Counted from the first letter of the stretch, positions 32,256-44,072 are shown. The stretch is 64,000 nucleotides of DNA from Panorpa germanica (GCA_963678705.1 OY783214.1:5642001-5706000); one strand, 5' to 3'. Notes: generated by a model from the letters alone, not told the origin. A program made the numbers and translations.

Positions 32256-32770
32256 ATATTTCAACATATTTCAACGAACAGAAGAACTAGAACTAAATAT
32301 ATACAAATTTATTAAAGAGAGTATCCAACTCTTGCAAATTAGAAAATCATAACCTTTTACAAAATGCAATAAAGATAGCACACAGATAATTCTACTAAGT
32401 GCCTTTCTATTTATTCAATATTTTGATTTTTTATTTGTTTTTATGAATAATAAACTTTCTAAAAATGAAACTGATTTAAAAGCCATTATAATAAACTATA
32501 AACAATTCATGTTTTGAGCTGTTGTAGATAATAAAGGGGTCAACGGAAGGTCAATAAATAAACATCGCGATTTACAATTATAGACAATGCAGCTTTGTTT
32601 ATGTTGGCTCAGAATACTAAAGCACAACTAGGTCAATGCATATAATGTGCTTCAAATGAATTAAGAAATGAAATAGAAGAACTTATCTGGTTGTTTCTTT
32701 CGCTATCCTGCTGTAGAAGCAAAGTGGAGACTATATAAGATAAATCCTAAATGCGCAATGCACTTTTCAT

Positions 32771-33235
32771 CCCGAGCATTGTGTCCTATGCCTTAATTTC
32801 TATAAAAGTGTACTATATATTGATAAAGTGGGTTACTAGAACCTCAAATGTTCAACTATTTTTTAATAACTCCTTATGTTAGGACATATTAACAATTAAA
32901 AAAATCATTTTGTCTCTTTAATTATTAAACTGCCGTAACAGGGTTAAATAAAATAAAAACTTATTATTCTTTGACTTGACTTGAATATTTCGACTATCAA
33001 CAGCTACAAAACATTACCACAGCACTGACCTACTCAACAAATAACTGACGTTAAAATGCATTTCACGTCATACAAATATGGCCGACCATTTCTAGCGCTA
33101 AAACTACAATTCAAATTTTTAATTACTATATCTCCGTCAACATTTAGATATTTAATAAAATAGACACATTTATTTACATCAATTTCAATCAACAATTGAA
33201 AAATCGGCCACTAAAAAAAGAGGACACAAGCCCAT
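32771..33235 (+). repeat. Dispersed repeat family A, copy 3 (internally deleted)
   Basis: It follows copy 1 from gtgtcctatg through attattaaa, then jumps to the ctgccgtaacagggtt block, omitting about 170 bp, and ends aggacacaagccc. The left terminus is slightly degraded. Confidence 0.75.
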
Positions 33236-33817
33236 TCTAACAAAGATATCTGTTGCGATGCGTTTATAGGTTCGATTCTCGAATGGACGCTATATTTGTC
33301 AATGGCAGGATTAAAATAGTGATAATATTCGTTGTTACAGTGTTCGTAAGCATACCTCGTATATTACATCAAGAAATATTGCGGAGTCGACGCCTTAGTT
33401 TAAGGGTTGTTGTATTCTGATCGATCCAAATGGGCGTGGTCATTGCCCGCTAGAGAGAGATAAAACACATATGCTAGAGATAGATAACTATAGGAAAACG
33501 CGTAGTAAGTAGCGAAAGAGGAAGATAAATATTGTGTATAGCGCTGAACGCGTGCATAAGGGTTCAAAGGGTGTGAGATGGGGTCAGGGGTCAACGGGGT
33601 CAGGCAATCGGTATAGGAGGAGACAGAGGGGGAGAGTTGTAATATTCATAACATCGTGTATCGTCGCCAGAGAACGGATTTAAATTAATGAACTGGTAAA
33701 TGGAAAGCAATAGATTAATACCATTATTTAAATGTAAATATATCGGGCAGAATGCACAAGTGTATATAGAATAGCACATCCCGCCAATTTGCGTCAGTTG
33801 TTAAGAGATACTCAGAT
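33236..33817. other. Intergenic, probably repeat-derived
   Basis: A possible pol III B-box-like word (aggttcgattctcg at about 33270) may mark a SINE remnant. Purine-rich stretches near 33450-33640 contain short ggggtcagg repeats. No coding exon was recognised. Confidence 0.3.
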
Positions 33818-34700
33818 CTGTCGCACACTGCAAGCGTATTTAAGCGAATTTTGACCGGACGTATACGCGCTACCACGCTTTACCTATCCATCCCTGTAAA
33901 TGTAATGAACCTCGCATACTGCAAGCGGCAAAACTGTCCGAATACGGGCGCTACATAGCACTCATACTTGAAGTGTATTTAAGCGAATTTTAACCAAGCG
34001 TGTACATGCTACAACGCTAAATCTATCCGAACCTTGTAAATGCAATCAGCCGTCTCAGACTGGAGGGAATGCAATAGTCTCTTTCATAACAGTAGTATAT
34101 CAAAATTTAAAGTAAGGCCGCCCCCACACGGGTCGACTGATTGCAAACCGATCTGGGGCCGAACCGAATGAGAATGGAACTGTGTTGTTAGTAAGAGAAC
34201 GCACGTGTATACGAGTGAGAGAAAACACACGAACGAAACTAAACTGGTTTTGAGCGATTGTGTATCTCGGTCGCAGGGCATCTTTGGTTGCATGCTTTTG
34301 ATGGTGACATCATAAACAGAGATGTGCACAAATACTATTCAAAAGTATTTAAATACATACATACATACAAATATGACACAATAAAATCCACTATTGTTAA
34401 AAATTCTATAGAGTCACGAAACACGGCTCGACTAGTTTGCAATCAATCGACTCATGTGCGGAGTGCCTTAAAAGTTTGCTTTCATGATAAATTATGTTAG
34501 CGCAAAAGAACTCCAATACACGCTAAGGTATACAAGTTTGAATTGACGTACTATTGTATCGGTCGTGGTATGTATGTATTGTAACACAACACATGCGAAG
34601 AACACAGGAGTCGGCCTGTTCTGAGAATTCTAGCCGCTCAACCAAGCCGATTAACGCCCAAATTCGTCGTCGCTTAAATACGTTTGCAGTGTGCGACAGG
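33818..34700. mobile_element. Inverted-repeat DNA element, about 880 bp
   Basis: The left end ctgtcgcacactgcaagcgt and the following atttaagcga match the reverse complement of 34671-34700 with one mismatch over about 30 bp. Subterminal direct repeats occur on the left: the block atttaagcgaatttt recurs near 33838 and 33978. It is interrupted by a second inverted-repeat element at 34115-34468. No transposase frame is visible, and I could not find a convincing target-site duplication. Confidence 0.6.
34115..34468. mobile_element. Nested MITE-like element, 354 bp, flanked by TA
   Basis: The left end (aggccgcccccacacgggtc and gactgattgcaaac) matches the inverse of the right end (aggcactccgcacatgagtc and gattgattgcaaac) over about 40 bp. 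TA lies on both sides (34113-34114 and 34469-34470), compatible with a Tc1/mariner-type duplication but too short to be conclusive. A related end is present at 45290-45363. Confidence 0.6.
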
Positions 34701-36754
34701 AATCACTTCAATCAGACGTGCGATGACGTTTTACTTTTTTAATTTTACTAAAAACTTCAAACCAAAACATTAATATGCAAAAATCAGGAAATTAGAATCA
34801 GGCACAAAAGCTACAAACTTTGTGCAGAGCAAAAACCTTTTTTTATTCTTGTATATGCATGCAATATATTTTTGCATCGCAATATTTTTATAGATTTATC
34901 GTCAGTGTCTTTCAAGCCTGACTGAGAATGCATTTCCCGTTTCGGCACGCATGGCTGCCCCCGCGGGGTCCCACACATTGCAAGTATACTGTATACTACC
35001 CCTAGGGGCTGACAGACTACACAGTCTGCATTTAGGTGCTTGGCATGCTGTTGTTGGCTCCTAACATCCTCTCACACTTACACAGGAAGTCGGGATGAAA
35101 CACGCACAGCTACCCATGCAACAATTACCATATCCTGTCATTTTAAAATTTATAATAAATAATTGAATGATATCCCCCCAGAGTTAACTAATTATAAGCT
35201 TATGGTTTATCAACACAATCGTAAAAAAATATTTTAATTACAAGTATCGTGGATCATCCTGTAGTAGCCTATAAAAACCATCCTTGCAATTAACGTCTCT
35301 AGCATCTAGTTTCAAACTCGTCGGCATTGATTACATTTTACTTCTACGTACGATCATATTTATTTTCGGAATCGAAGTGAATTTCCGGTCACTACTCTCT
35401 AAACATAGTTACGTGTATTTAAGGTTTATCTAACATAACAAAAGTAATCTGTTACGCGAACGATTGTACTTAATATAAAACGTTTTGTAATCCCTATTTT
35501 ATTCCACATTAATATAGTCATAATACTTAGGATAACTCCGTACGTACAGTGAAGAAATTAAATTTCTATTAACTTTATCAAAATATGTAAATAAAATAAT
35601 AATTACCTGAGGTGTAGAGTGTAGGGATGGCCATGACATTAAATGTTTCTTTAATATTTTGTAGTGTTTAGTCCCTTTAAGTATCATGCTGCTTTAAATA
35701 ATTATTTCAGTTGCTGTTATCTTCAATAATATTGTGCCTATTTCACTAACTGTCAATATCTGACATTTGAGATTCTGATAGTTAACTTTTAAATGGATAG
35801 TAGATTTACACTGAATTGAATACACTGATATAATGAAGACGCGGTCGTTGCTCACTATTTCTGTATTTAATAGAGTACAAGTAATTTAGAATTTAAATTT
35901 TAAATCATGTTTCGACATGTTTTCTGTCAAAAGTACCAACTGGTTGGTGAGCTCTGGTTAATAACTATTAAATTTTACAGCCCGCCATCAAACCATGAAA
36001 ATTCCTTCTGGTTTTATTTGATGTTTAATGCATAAAACACAACGACTACATGTTTATAATAATTATTTATATAAATCATATTAAATATTAAAATAAATCA
36101 AAAATAACAAAGCGTGAAAACCTCATGGACCCAGTTCTCACATAACATTAATTTATTATATGACAAGAAATATGAATCGCAGGTTAACGAAGAATCCGGT
36201 AGATGGGGACAGTAGCAAAGAATAAATTCATCGTTACCTCGCTGAGTTTAACACATTCCATCGTTGTGTTTACTAATTAGCACCAAATACAGTAATTATT
36301 GTAAAATAATATTAATCTGTGTTAAATTTATGACTCATTTAAAAGGACTGACAAAGTAGTTCATTTAAAACGTATGCACAAAAAGACGCACAACCAAAGA
36401 AACATTATAAGCTAAGCTAGCCAGTGGTCTGATTCAAATCGGTTATGAAAGGGGTTATGTTTAGTTTTTTCTTAGTAAATCCACAGTTTTGATACAAAAG
36501 TATATACCCTTCTATTCTTTGTACGTATTTGTTCAGTTAAAACATATTCAATTACTGCAGTTGAAGCTAACGTTTGAGAAACATAGAAATACTATACTGA
36601 ACAAATATCATATTTCATAATTTCATATTGGGCAAAACATTTAGTGAAATGTACCGAAAAGTTCCCATGGTCGTTAAAAGTACAACTGTACTTTACTTTG
36701 TTTAAAATCAACTTGGACGACAAGTAGTTGTAGTTCACGAAACTCAACCTGCAG
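34701..36754. other. Intergenic; one weak first-exon candidate
   Basis: A GC-richer island at about 34910-35110 has several short palindromes (for example aagtatactgtatact) but no open frame with splice support. A - strand ATG exon candidate lies at 35607-35687. Otherwise AT-rich, with nothing recognised. Confidence 0.35.
35607..35687 (-). CDS. Weak candidate first coding exon (27 codons)
   Basis: ATG at 35687 opens MILKGTKHYKILKKHLMSWP and seven more residues to CCTCAG followed by the donor GTAATT, phase 0. The basic, hydroxylated N terminus could be a targeting peptide. No downstream exon could be linked to it, so it may be chance. Confidence 0.18.
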
Positions 36755-36898
36755 CAAAACACAGCAAACGGCGAATTCACCGTGACGATACCCTGGCGGA
36801 ACATTGAAGACCACGGTGCTGATGCACCAGACCAAGACTTGGACCTAGACCTATCGTATTTTAACGGTTTAGTGAATGAACACAAACAATACTCGTGA
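36755..36898 (+). CDS. Orphan coding-like exon with stop codon, 47 residues
   Basis: Preceded by a CTGCAG acceptor at 36749-36754. Only one frame is open; it encodes an acidic peptide containing GEFTVTIPWRNIEDHGADAP and ending HKQYS, then TGA at 36896-36898. GC content is clearly above the flanks and the composition is protein-like. It may be the terminal exon of a + strand gene whose other exons I could not connect. The opposite strand is also open here but has no start or splice support. Confidence 0.35.
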   Translation, partial: QNTANGEFTVTIPWRNIEDHGADAPDQDLDLDLSYFNGLVNEHKQYS

Positions 36899-37617
36899 AT
36901 ATGTGCTAAAAAATATTCTTGACACTTGTGTTTGTGTAGGTGTAGTGTATTAATTCAGCAAGAAATTACATAAACTATTCTACAATGATGACATTAGAAC
37001 GCAAATGTAATTCACATCGTCCTTCTATTTGAATCACGTAAGTTATATGTAAACTATAGTTCATTTAATCTTATCAATACCTGTGCAGTAATAACACTGA
37101 CGTTAAGCTAACCTCAAAACCAAGGCCACATTTATTTATTATTTACAATCGATTTAATTTAAATAAAAATCAATTGATATCGTCATTTCATTATCTTGAC
37201 ACGTCCAATAGCGTTTGTTCGAAAGGTAATTGGTAATTTGGTCACCAACAATACACAATTCACAGTTGTGCATGAATTGTCACATTCAAAATTCTAACAA
37301 TGCGTTTGTGAACAATTTTCTGGCATGATATCACATTTATTTCGCAGAACAAACGTTTTTAAAACACATGTATGGCATCAGCAAATATTGAATAACAGAT
37401 TATTTACAATATGCCATTGAAGTTTAAACTTATTTTATATTGTTGATTAATTAAGTAATTAGTTTATAACACACATTGGATAGCTGTAGGAAATAGACTT
37501 TTGAAAATTGTCTAATTGCGGAAAATATATTACAAAAAGGGATGTATATCCATAGGTTTTTGCTATGATCCTTCTTATTTTCGATTAACAACTTCAATGA
37601 ACCAGGTTTTATTGCAG

Positions 37618-37743
37618 TCGCGTCCAGCGGTGGATAGTGGTGCGGGGATCACCAACACGGGTAGGGAGATCAGGGTATTTGCATGGCAGGAAATGAGCAC
37701 GTACATTAACAAAAAAAAACCATTGAATCTATGCATGAAACAG
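37618..37743 (+). CDS. Orphan internal exon candidate, 42 codons
   Basis: It has a strong acceptor (gttttattgcag) and the donor CAG|GTAAAC, is phase 0 at both ends and encodes SRPAVDSGAGITNTGREIRV followed by a segment with FAWQEM and a KKK run. Composition contrasts with the AT-rich flanks. I do not recognise the family. Its phase does not join to the exon at 36755-36898 if that exon is spliced before its stop, so they may belong to different transcripts. Confidence 0.35.
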
Positions 37744-38060
37744 GTAAACTGATCATTTTATCTTTAGTAAAAAACATTACGCTGTGTCTAATTAGACACA
37801 TACTGTACGAACTGCGGTACTTAGGTGCACCGTTTTTATTACTTCATTAAAACAACGTAATTTACAAGACAATAAAAAACAATTTAGTTTCTAACCTAAA
37901 ATTTACATATATTTATGATAAGGCAGTAAGCTGTGTGTCATGTTACCGATATTGCGCTCTAAGACTCTAAGTACAGCCCTGGAGCTACTCTAGTTTCAGC
38001 CTAATCTGAATCTAAACAACTCTGGACTGCGTACCTCTGCCTGAGAGTATGACGTAATAA

Positions 38061-38975
38061 AGCCTGCTGCATATGTAACGTGTTTTAACCCGGACGGAAC
38101 GTGTTTTAACCCGGACGGAACGGGACGACAATATCGTTTCATATAAAATGTATAGGAAAGTGCATACATCACGGGTGCACGGACGGGACGGGGACGTGGC
38201 GTTGAAAGAACGGGAAAAAATATCGTCGACGACGATGTTTAGCACGTCCCGCCCCGTGCGAGGCCCGTTCCGTACGTGGTTCCGCTGCGTATGCATAGCC
38301 TTCTGCACACGGGACGTATTTTAAGTAGTGATGTGTGTTGCGTATTTATCAATTGGACATATTGAATAAATAAATAAATAATAATAATAAAAATATTAAA
38401 AATAAAATGGACGACGAAAAATTAGTGAGATCAAATTCATGTTTATACAGTTTGGCAGATCCAAATTATTTAGATGTGAAACATAAAAATTATCTGTGGC
38501 GTAAAATTGCATTAGAATTATCGCTCACTGAAAACGTTTGTAAATTTTATTTAATTCATTAATTGCATCATATAGACTCATAATTTTGCAATAGATCTTA
38601 ATATGTAACAATTACAGTTTAACTTTTTTATGCTAAAATCAAAAACAGGTAGGTAAATAAAGTAGACTGTCATGTTTTACAATGTCGATATTTATTACAT
38701 CAATATAATCAAGTATTATGACTTTTTAATATGACAGAAAGAGATAAAGCACATTTTGGTTAAAATTAGTTTGCATTTTAGTTTGGGTTACTTATTTTAT
38801 TCATTAGGCATGTTAAAATTCATCTTTGCCTATTAACAACACTAGCACGTTGCTTTCGAGTCACTGTCACGGTGCGTATGCACTAGGTGGCTATAAAATC
38901 CCGTACGTGTTTACCTAATACCACGTTCCGTCTCCGTCCCGTCCGGGTTAAAACACGTTATGTGTGCAGCAGGCT
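38061..38975. mobile_element. PIF/Harbinger-type derivative, 915 bp, TAA duplications, MADF remnant
   Basis: Terminal repeats begin agcctgctgca and share acgtgttttaacccggacgg; about 38 bp match between the ends. TAA lies directly on both sides (38058-38060, 38976-38978). On the left the 22-bp block acgtgttttaacccggacgg plus two bases is tandemly duplicated. The GC-rich ends contrast with the AT-rich core. Inside is a + strand MADF-domain start, the second protein typically encoded by PIF/Harbinger elements, but no DDE transposase. It is an internally deleted, non-autonomous derivative. Confidence 0.87.
38407..38562 (+). pseudogene. Truncated MADF-domain gene (51 codons) inside the PIF/Harbinger derivative
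   Basis: Starts MDDEKLVRSNSCLYSLADPN and continues with a KNYLWRKIALELSLTENV segment. The spacing of LV, LY, Y and W..IA..L matches the first half of the MADF (Myb/SANT-like) DNA-binding domain. The expected WKNLR helix is missing; the frame ends at TAA 38560-38562, or splices at the GTTTGT just before. In intact Harbinger-type elements this protein assists transposase nuclear import and DNA binding. Confidence 0.6.
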
Positions 38976-39405
38976 TAAGATTTAGACCCTTTGCGTGATG
39001 GTCCAAGGAACTGCGAGACGATATTCATTAAGGCGCTCGTCTCCTCAGAGAGTAACTTAAAATAAACAAAGCATTTTAAGAAGTGTAGAAGGGAAAGACG
39101 AGTGCGTAGGCGTGGCTAAAAAGTCTTATCTCAGGGATAAAAACTATTTGTAAGCGTAATTAAGATTTCCAGTGTTGCACAACATTAAAATAAAAGAACC
39201 ATAAAATTTTACACTAAGAATAAATAAAAATATAACAATTTAATTAAATTATATTATAATATAATTAAAAAAAACAAATAAAATTTAATGTAACAATTTT
39301 TAATAATTTTAATATTCTAAAATTACGATATATAAATATATGTACTTTTATAACCTATTAATTTGATAAAAACTAAACATAAAACTGTGGTTTCTTGATT
39401 ATAAA

Positions 39406-42400
39406 TTATCCATTACGATCTGGATTTCGAATAGGCATATTTCGAAGGTATCGAGAGTCTACTATCTCGGGAAGTAAGCATTCGTTATAAAAAAATAATA
39501 ATTTGGATTTCATTTCTTCTTCCCAAAATCTCTCATTTCTTTCAATTCTCTCATAGAGAATATTGTTTGGTTTTTCAACAGGAGTCCAAAACACAAACAA
39601 ACAATATTTGCGTTGTGTAACTTGTAGCTGCCCTTGTATTTGATAGTAGAAATCATGATTTTTTTTTAATTTAAACAAGCCATTTGTAATTGTTCCAAAT
39701 GTTACTTTCTTTGATTCTATTGCCGCAATTGGTGTTAACATACTTGCCGAAGCTGGACATTTAATTTCTATTAAACCATCTTCTCCTATTAGTCCATCAG
39801 GACTAGCTGCAAGAAATGGATAGTTTTTGTCAATAAATAAACCTGCATCTGCTATTTCTAAATTTAGTAACTTCGATACATCATTTTTAGCCACAGGTTC
39901 TTTTTCTATACCATATCTTGTTGCTTTATTTCCAGCAAATGTGCTATAAAGAAGGTTTTTTACTAAATTTGCACAAGATGTCTTCTTTCTCATTTTACAA
40001 ACTTTACCAAATGAAGATGATGTTAGTCGCTTGTATCTTTCTTGTTTCCACAAAGTATTACGACTTTGTTCTTTTGTATTCTTTTCAAGCTCAATTATCT
40101 CCACTGAGGTTTTACAAAGTGATTTTTTAAATTGTTCTTGTTTGTTTTGATAATAGGTCGGCTCCATATCAGGCTGTTCCTGCAAGCCATAATCTTCATC
40201 AGCATGACTAACGTTTTTCTTCGGCCTTTTATTTTTGGGGAATATTAAGCGTCTTCGTTTTATATTTTTATTCTCTCTAAATTTTCTACTTGAATATTCC
40301 TTCGTATACTTTCCTGGACTATTTCCATCAAGTAGTGCCTTATGCAATGACCTGTGCACCTCCTTCCCTCTGTTGTAAGATGAAACAGCTATGTTACATC
40401 TTGCTTCATAAGATCCGCGAAGTGTGTAATTTATTCTTTTTCCTCCTACGTATTTTGCAACAATAGAATTGAAACATTCGGCAGCGTTATTATTTACATT
40501 ATGAATTAGACTGTTTGCCTGATTAATAACAGAATTCAAAATATAATTTATATCAGCCCATAGACCACACGTTTGCAAATCAGGCACAATATTTGTTTCC
40601 AAACCTACCGTTGCATTTTTCTTGGTGCAGAAATAATCCTCGCAATTCGAGTGGTCTCCAAATACATGGTATGGACTATTTTTGAAATCAGCTTTCATGT
40701 CAGCTATCCGTTTACTTAAGGGTGCATTTTGTTTATTTCGATATTTCACAGACCCTTGTACTGCAGCTACAAGGCGTTCAATATTTTCTTTTAGCTTCAC
40801 TTTAAGTATACGTGGGACAACTACTGACCTTTTCGTCATTTGCTTAGAAATTTCCCCAAGTCTTCGCCGATAATTCCTACATATATGGTTGATGCAATTA
40901 ACTTTTTCCACTAGTAGGTTGGGACCATAGGGTAAGGTTTTTGATATTCGGTCCATAACACTACTGTCGTTGTCACCAATTAACCTATTGTATTTTACTC
41001 CATGCATTTCTACACTACGACTAAAACCTTCTGCAATAATATCAGCCTGCATAGAGTTAGCAGATTTATCCCAATTTTTAAAACAAACATGATTGGTTTC
41101 AGATTGTTTATTTTCTGCTGAGTTTCTAACACAAATGCAGCAATACGAATTTCGTACACTGATAAATAAAACTTTCTTGGTTCTGAATCCAATAATGCAT
41201 GCTACACCTGAAAATGAATTGTAGCTCGTCTTATAAGATCTCTTCGCCCAAGCTCCATCAGCGACCACCGTTATGAGAGGGTTGCCATCTGCGTCCACAC
41301 TACCTTCCGATACTGCTAGTTTTGCTTCTTCTTGACCAGCTTCCTTCATAGATTCCCAAGCTACGTCTTTAACTGCGGTTTGAATTTTCTCTTGCAATTT
41401 CTGATACGTCTTTTTACATACACCAGGAATATTATTAATTGCACTTCGCTCCGCTAACTGCTCATATCCTTGACCTGTGCATATTGTACTTCGAACTATG
41501 TCCAAATTTATGTTACAAGATTTGTTATTATTTTCATTACATAATGCATAAGTTTTATTACAGTTTTTACATTTGAAATGAAATTCACTGTAATATCCAC
41601 TTCTAACTTCTTTTACTAAGTTCATATGGGTAAAGTCACAAGCAAACGGTTTATGATCATTTATTTCTCTAAATTGTTCAAATAAATAATTGATATTAAA
41701 AATACGTCTGCCTTCAACTGAATAATTATTTTGCGGTTCTTCACTGTTTGCACTATGCGATGAATATAAAAATTCCTCAGTGTCATCAATTTCGCTAGAA
41801 TCTTCAGATTCTGCAATTTCTATTTCTGATATTTCTATTTCTGATTGATTGTGCAATTCTTCACAGTCCCCAGTAGGTGATGAATATAAATATTGATCAG
41901 TGCCGTCAATTTCGCTATAATCTACAGGTTCTTCAATATCCATATCTGATTGATTTTGAATTGTTGAATTAGCAATGCAAAGAAGACTTTGACGAGAAGC
42001 ATTATTGGCAGTTCCACTTGCATCTTCAGGATAAATAATATCATTGGCACTATTCGAAACTGTGAGATGAACGTTATCTTTGGTTTCAGCGATTGCTATT
42101 GAAGGAATTGAATCTGTGGCTTTTAAATCTCGTCTGGAACAAATTACAGACATCGTTATGGCATATATTATTACCTGGTATATATTTTTTTAGAATGAAT
42201 TTTGCAACGAAAAGTGAAAATAATTTATAAAATAACAACGCAACTGATTCGGTTTACAATATTAGTATTTTAGTTACTACTTGAACTTGCAATATAAAAT
42301 AACAATTATATAATAACCAAAATAAACTTTGAACTTTAAGTAAATTACCATATTTTTGAATTACACTAAACTACTTTAAATGATATCTTTACTGAGAACA

Positions 42401-42626
42401 AAGGAATATTAAACTTCAAGAATTAAAATTTTAATGCCATATGTTGGAATTTGGCGCCATATTTAAAAAATCGAACGTTCGTTACATCCCTAATATATAT
42501 CTATCGTATTCATTACAATAAAACATTATCTTACCGTCTTTGTAAATATTCCTTAAAAGAAGCTCCAGTTCTTTTCTTTCTCCTTGCAGTCAAATATAGT
42601 CTTGTTTTATTACCACGTCTTGGCAT
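39406..42626 (-). CDS. Mutator-like transposase-derived protein fused to a YqaJ-type nuclease, 939 aa
   Basis: Two exons: 42535-42626 (begins MPRRGNKTRLYLTARRKKRT) and 39406-42133. The donor GTAAGA and acceptor TTCCAG join in phase 2 (CG|A). A later ATG at 42153 lies in the intron of this model. Residues about 65-175 are acidic and disordered with an internal duplication (EIDGTDQYLYSS / EIDDTEEFLYSS); a CxxC pair follows near 219-222. The central region has DDE-type candidates: Asp 323 (VVADGAWAKR), Asp 418/420 (GDNDSS) and Glu 583 (NNNAAECFNS). The C-terminal region is YqaJ/lambda-exonuclease-like: Glu 776, Asp 810 (SPDGL), Glu 820 and Lys 822 (EIK), Gln 862. This pairing is common in insect genomes, usually uncharacterised. 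No terminal repeats were found, so it may be a mobile-element gene or a domesticated one. Confidence 0.82.
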
Positions 42627-43919
42627 TGCTAAATTTTATAAATGAATCACAAACGAAACACAAATAAACCTCAAACGAAAAAATGCCTATTATATGCACC
42701 AACAATATATTGAATACTAAGCTGTAAGCCGTTTGCGTTTCAATATTCTTTTCTAACTCGAAACGACATTTGTTTAGAACCTGTAAATGTTATTGATAAA
42801 ATAGAGAGATAACATATACCATACAGCATAACATACTCCAGATATTTTATGCACATACGCACAAACAATATTCACCCATGCATACAACTCAGCATCTTAA
42901 AACTGACTCTGACAATTACCCCCACCATTAACCCCCTGCCCGATTCCTCACCGCATCTGAATGTAGGCAAGTCTTTTTATTGTATAAAATAATTCAAAAA
43001 CATGACTTACTAAAATACATTTTCTACTTGGTATTCTGAGTCGAAAATTATCAAAGATAATAAAGTATTAAAGGGTAAGGTTAAACCTAAGAGTTAATAA
43101 GTTCAAATTTTTAATATTCTAACCTTAAGGGCAAAATAAAGCACCTTAAACATTGCAAAAATTGGTACTTTTTAGCAATTAATTTATACTAGTTCTATAC
43201 GAATTTTTAAAATTTTTTCATTATTAAATCATTTATTCATCTTTATTTAATACATTTCACCAAAAAAATATTTTCTAAACAGTAAATATTTGATAGAAAA
43301 TGGATCTAATGAACACACGATTTAGATTAAATATCACCTAGGAGACGATCCCCTTAATATAATAGTCATTGAGATATACAGTTCTTTGTATTATAAATAG
43401 TTCTTATATTTGTTAATAAATACTATTGTACCAGTAATATGTTCGGCTTATGATTTGTAATTAGTAAATCCTAATTATTCCTGACAATATAAACAACTAA
43501 TACAATAATAGTAGATAAATATAATCTAAAAGAACTCACCAATTGACAAACCATATCCAAATTTGATCGTCCGTGAACCTGATAAAACTGTTATCATTAA
43601 ACACTATTACACCACGCATTTTAGCAAAACAAATTACAAAGAATAATACTGTCTTGATAATTCACAAGAAAATAAAATAATCAAATAAACACGACTTCTG
43701 TAGTAGTGGATCAGACCGTTTCAAAAAGGGGGCACTGTTTAAATGTTGCATCTGCAGTGGTTGCGAAGGCCCGCATTGAACGATTGATAAGTTTTACGTG
43801 ATAATGCCGTATTAAATAAATAAATGGTTGTACTGTTATTAGCTTTGTGATAATATGAATGATAAAAAATATAATTTCAAAACTGAGGCAGGTAATAGTT
43901 TAAGAAAACTTTGATGACA
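42627..43919. other. Intergenic, AT-rich, no gene recognised
   Basis: This would contain the 5' UTR and promoter of the transposase/nuclease gene on the - strand. No inverted match to sequence beyond its 3' end (38980-39400) was seen that would define transposon ends. Confidence 0.4.
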
Positions 43920-44072
43920 CATGGGCGTCCACAAAAAGTTTGAAAGGGAAAATAAAACGTCAGATTTTTTTGTATGTAATGTACATGTGTCATTAGCTTC
44001 GTTTTATATGATGTAAAACTCAAAAAGCAAGAAGTGAAGTGCTTTGTTTGTCCCTAAATTCGGACGCCCATG
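43920..44072. mobile_element. MITE family C, copy 1 (153 bp)
   Basis: The ends are catgggcgtccaca and the inverse of catgggcgtccgaa; with the flanking acac the match is about 15 bp. The same terminal word bounds the element at 52747-52844. No coding sequence and no clear target duplication. Confidence 0.6.

Noticed and set aside
33400..33594. - strand frame with a Tyr/Ser-rich product
   Set aside because: It reads the complement of purine-rich repeats; non-ATG start, no splice support.
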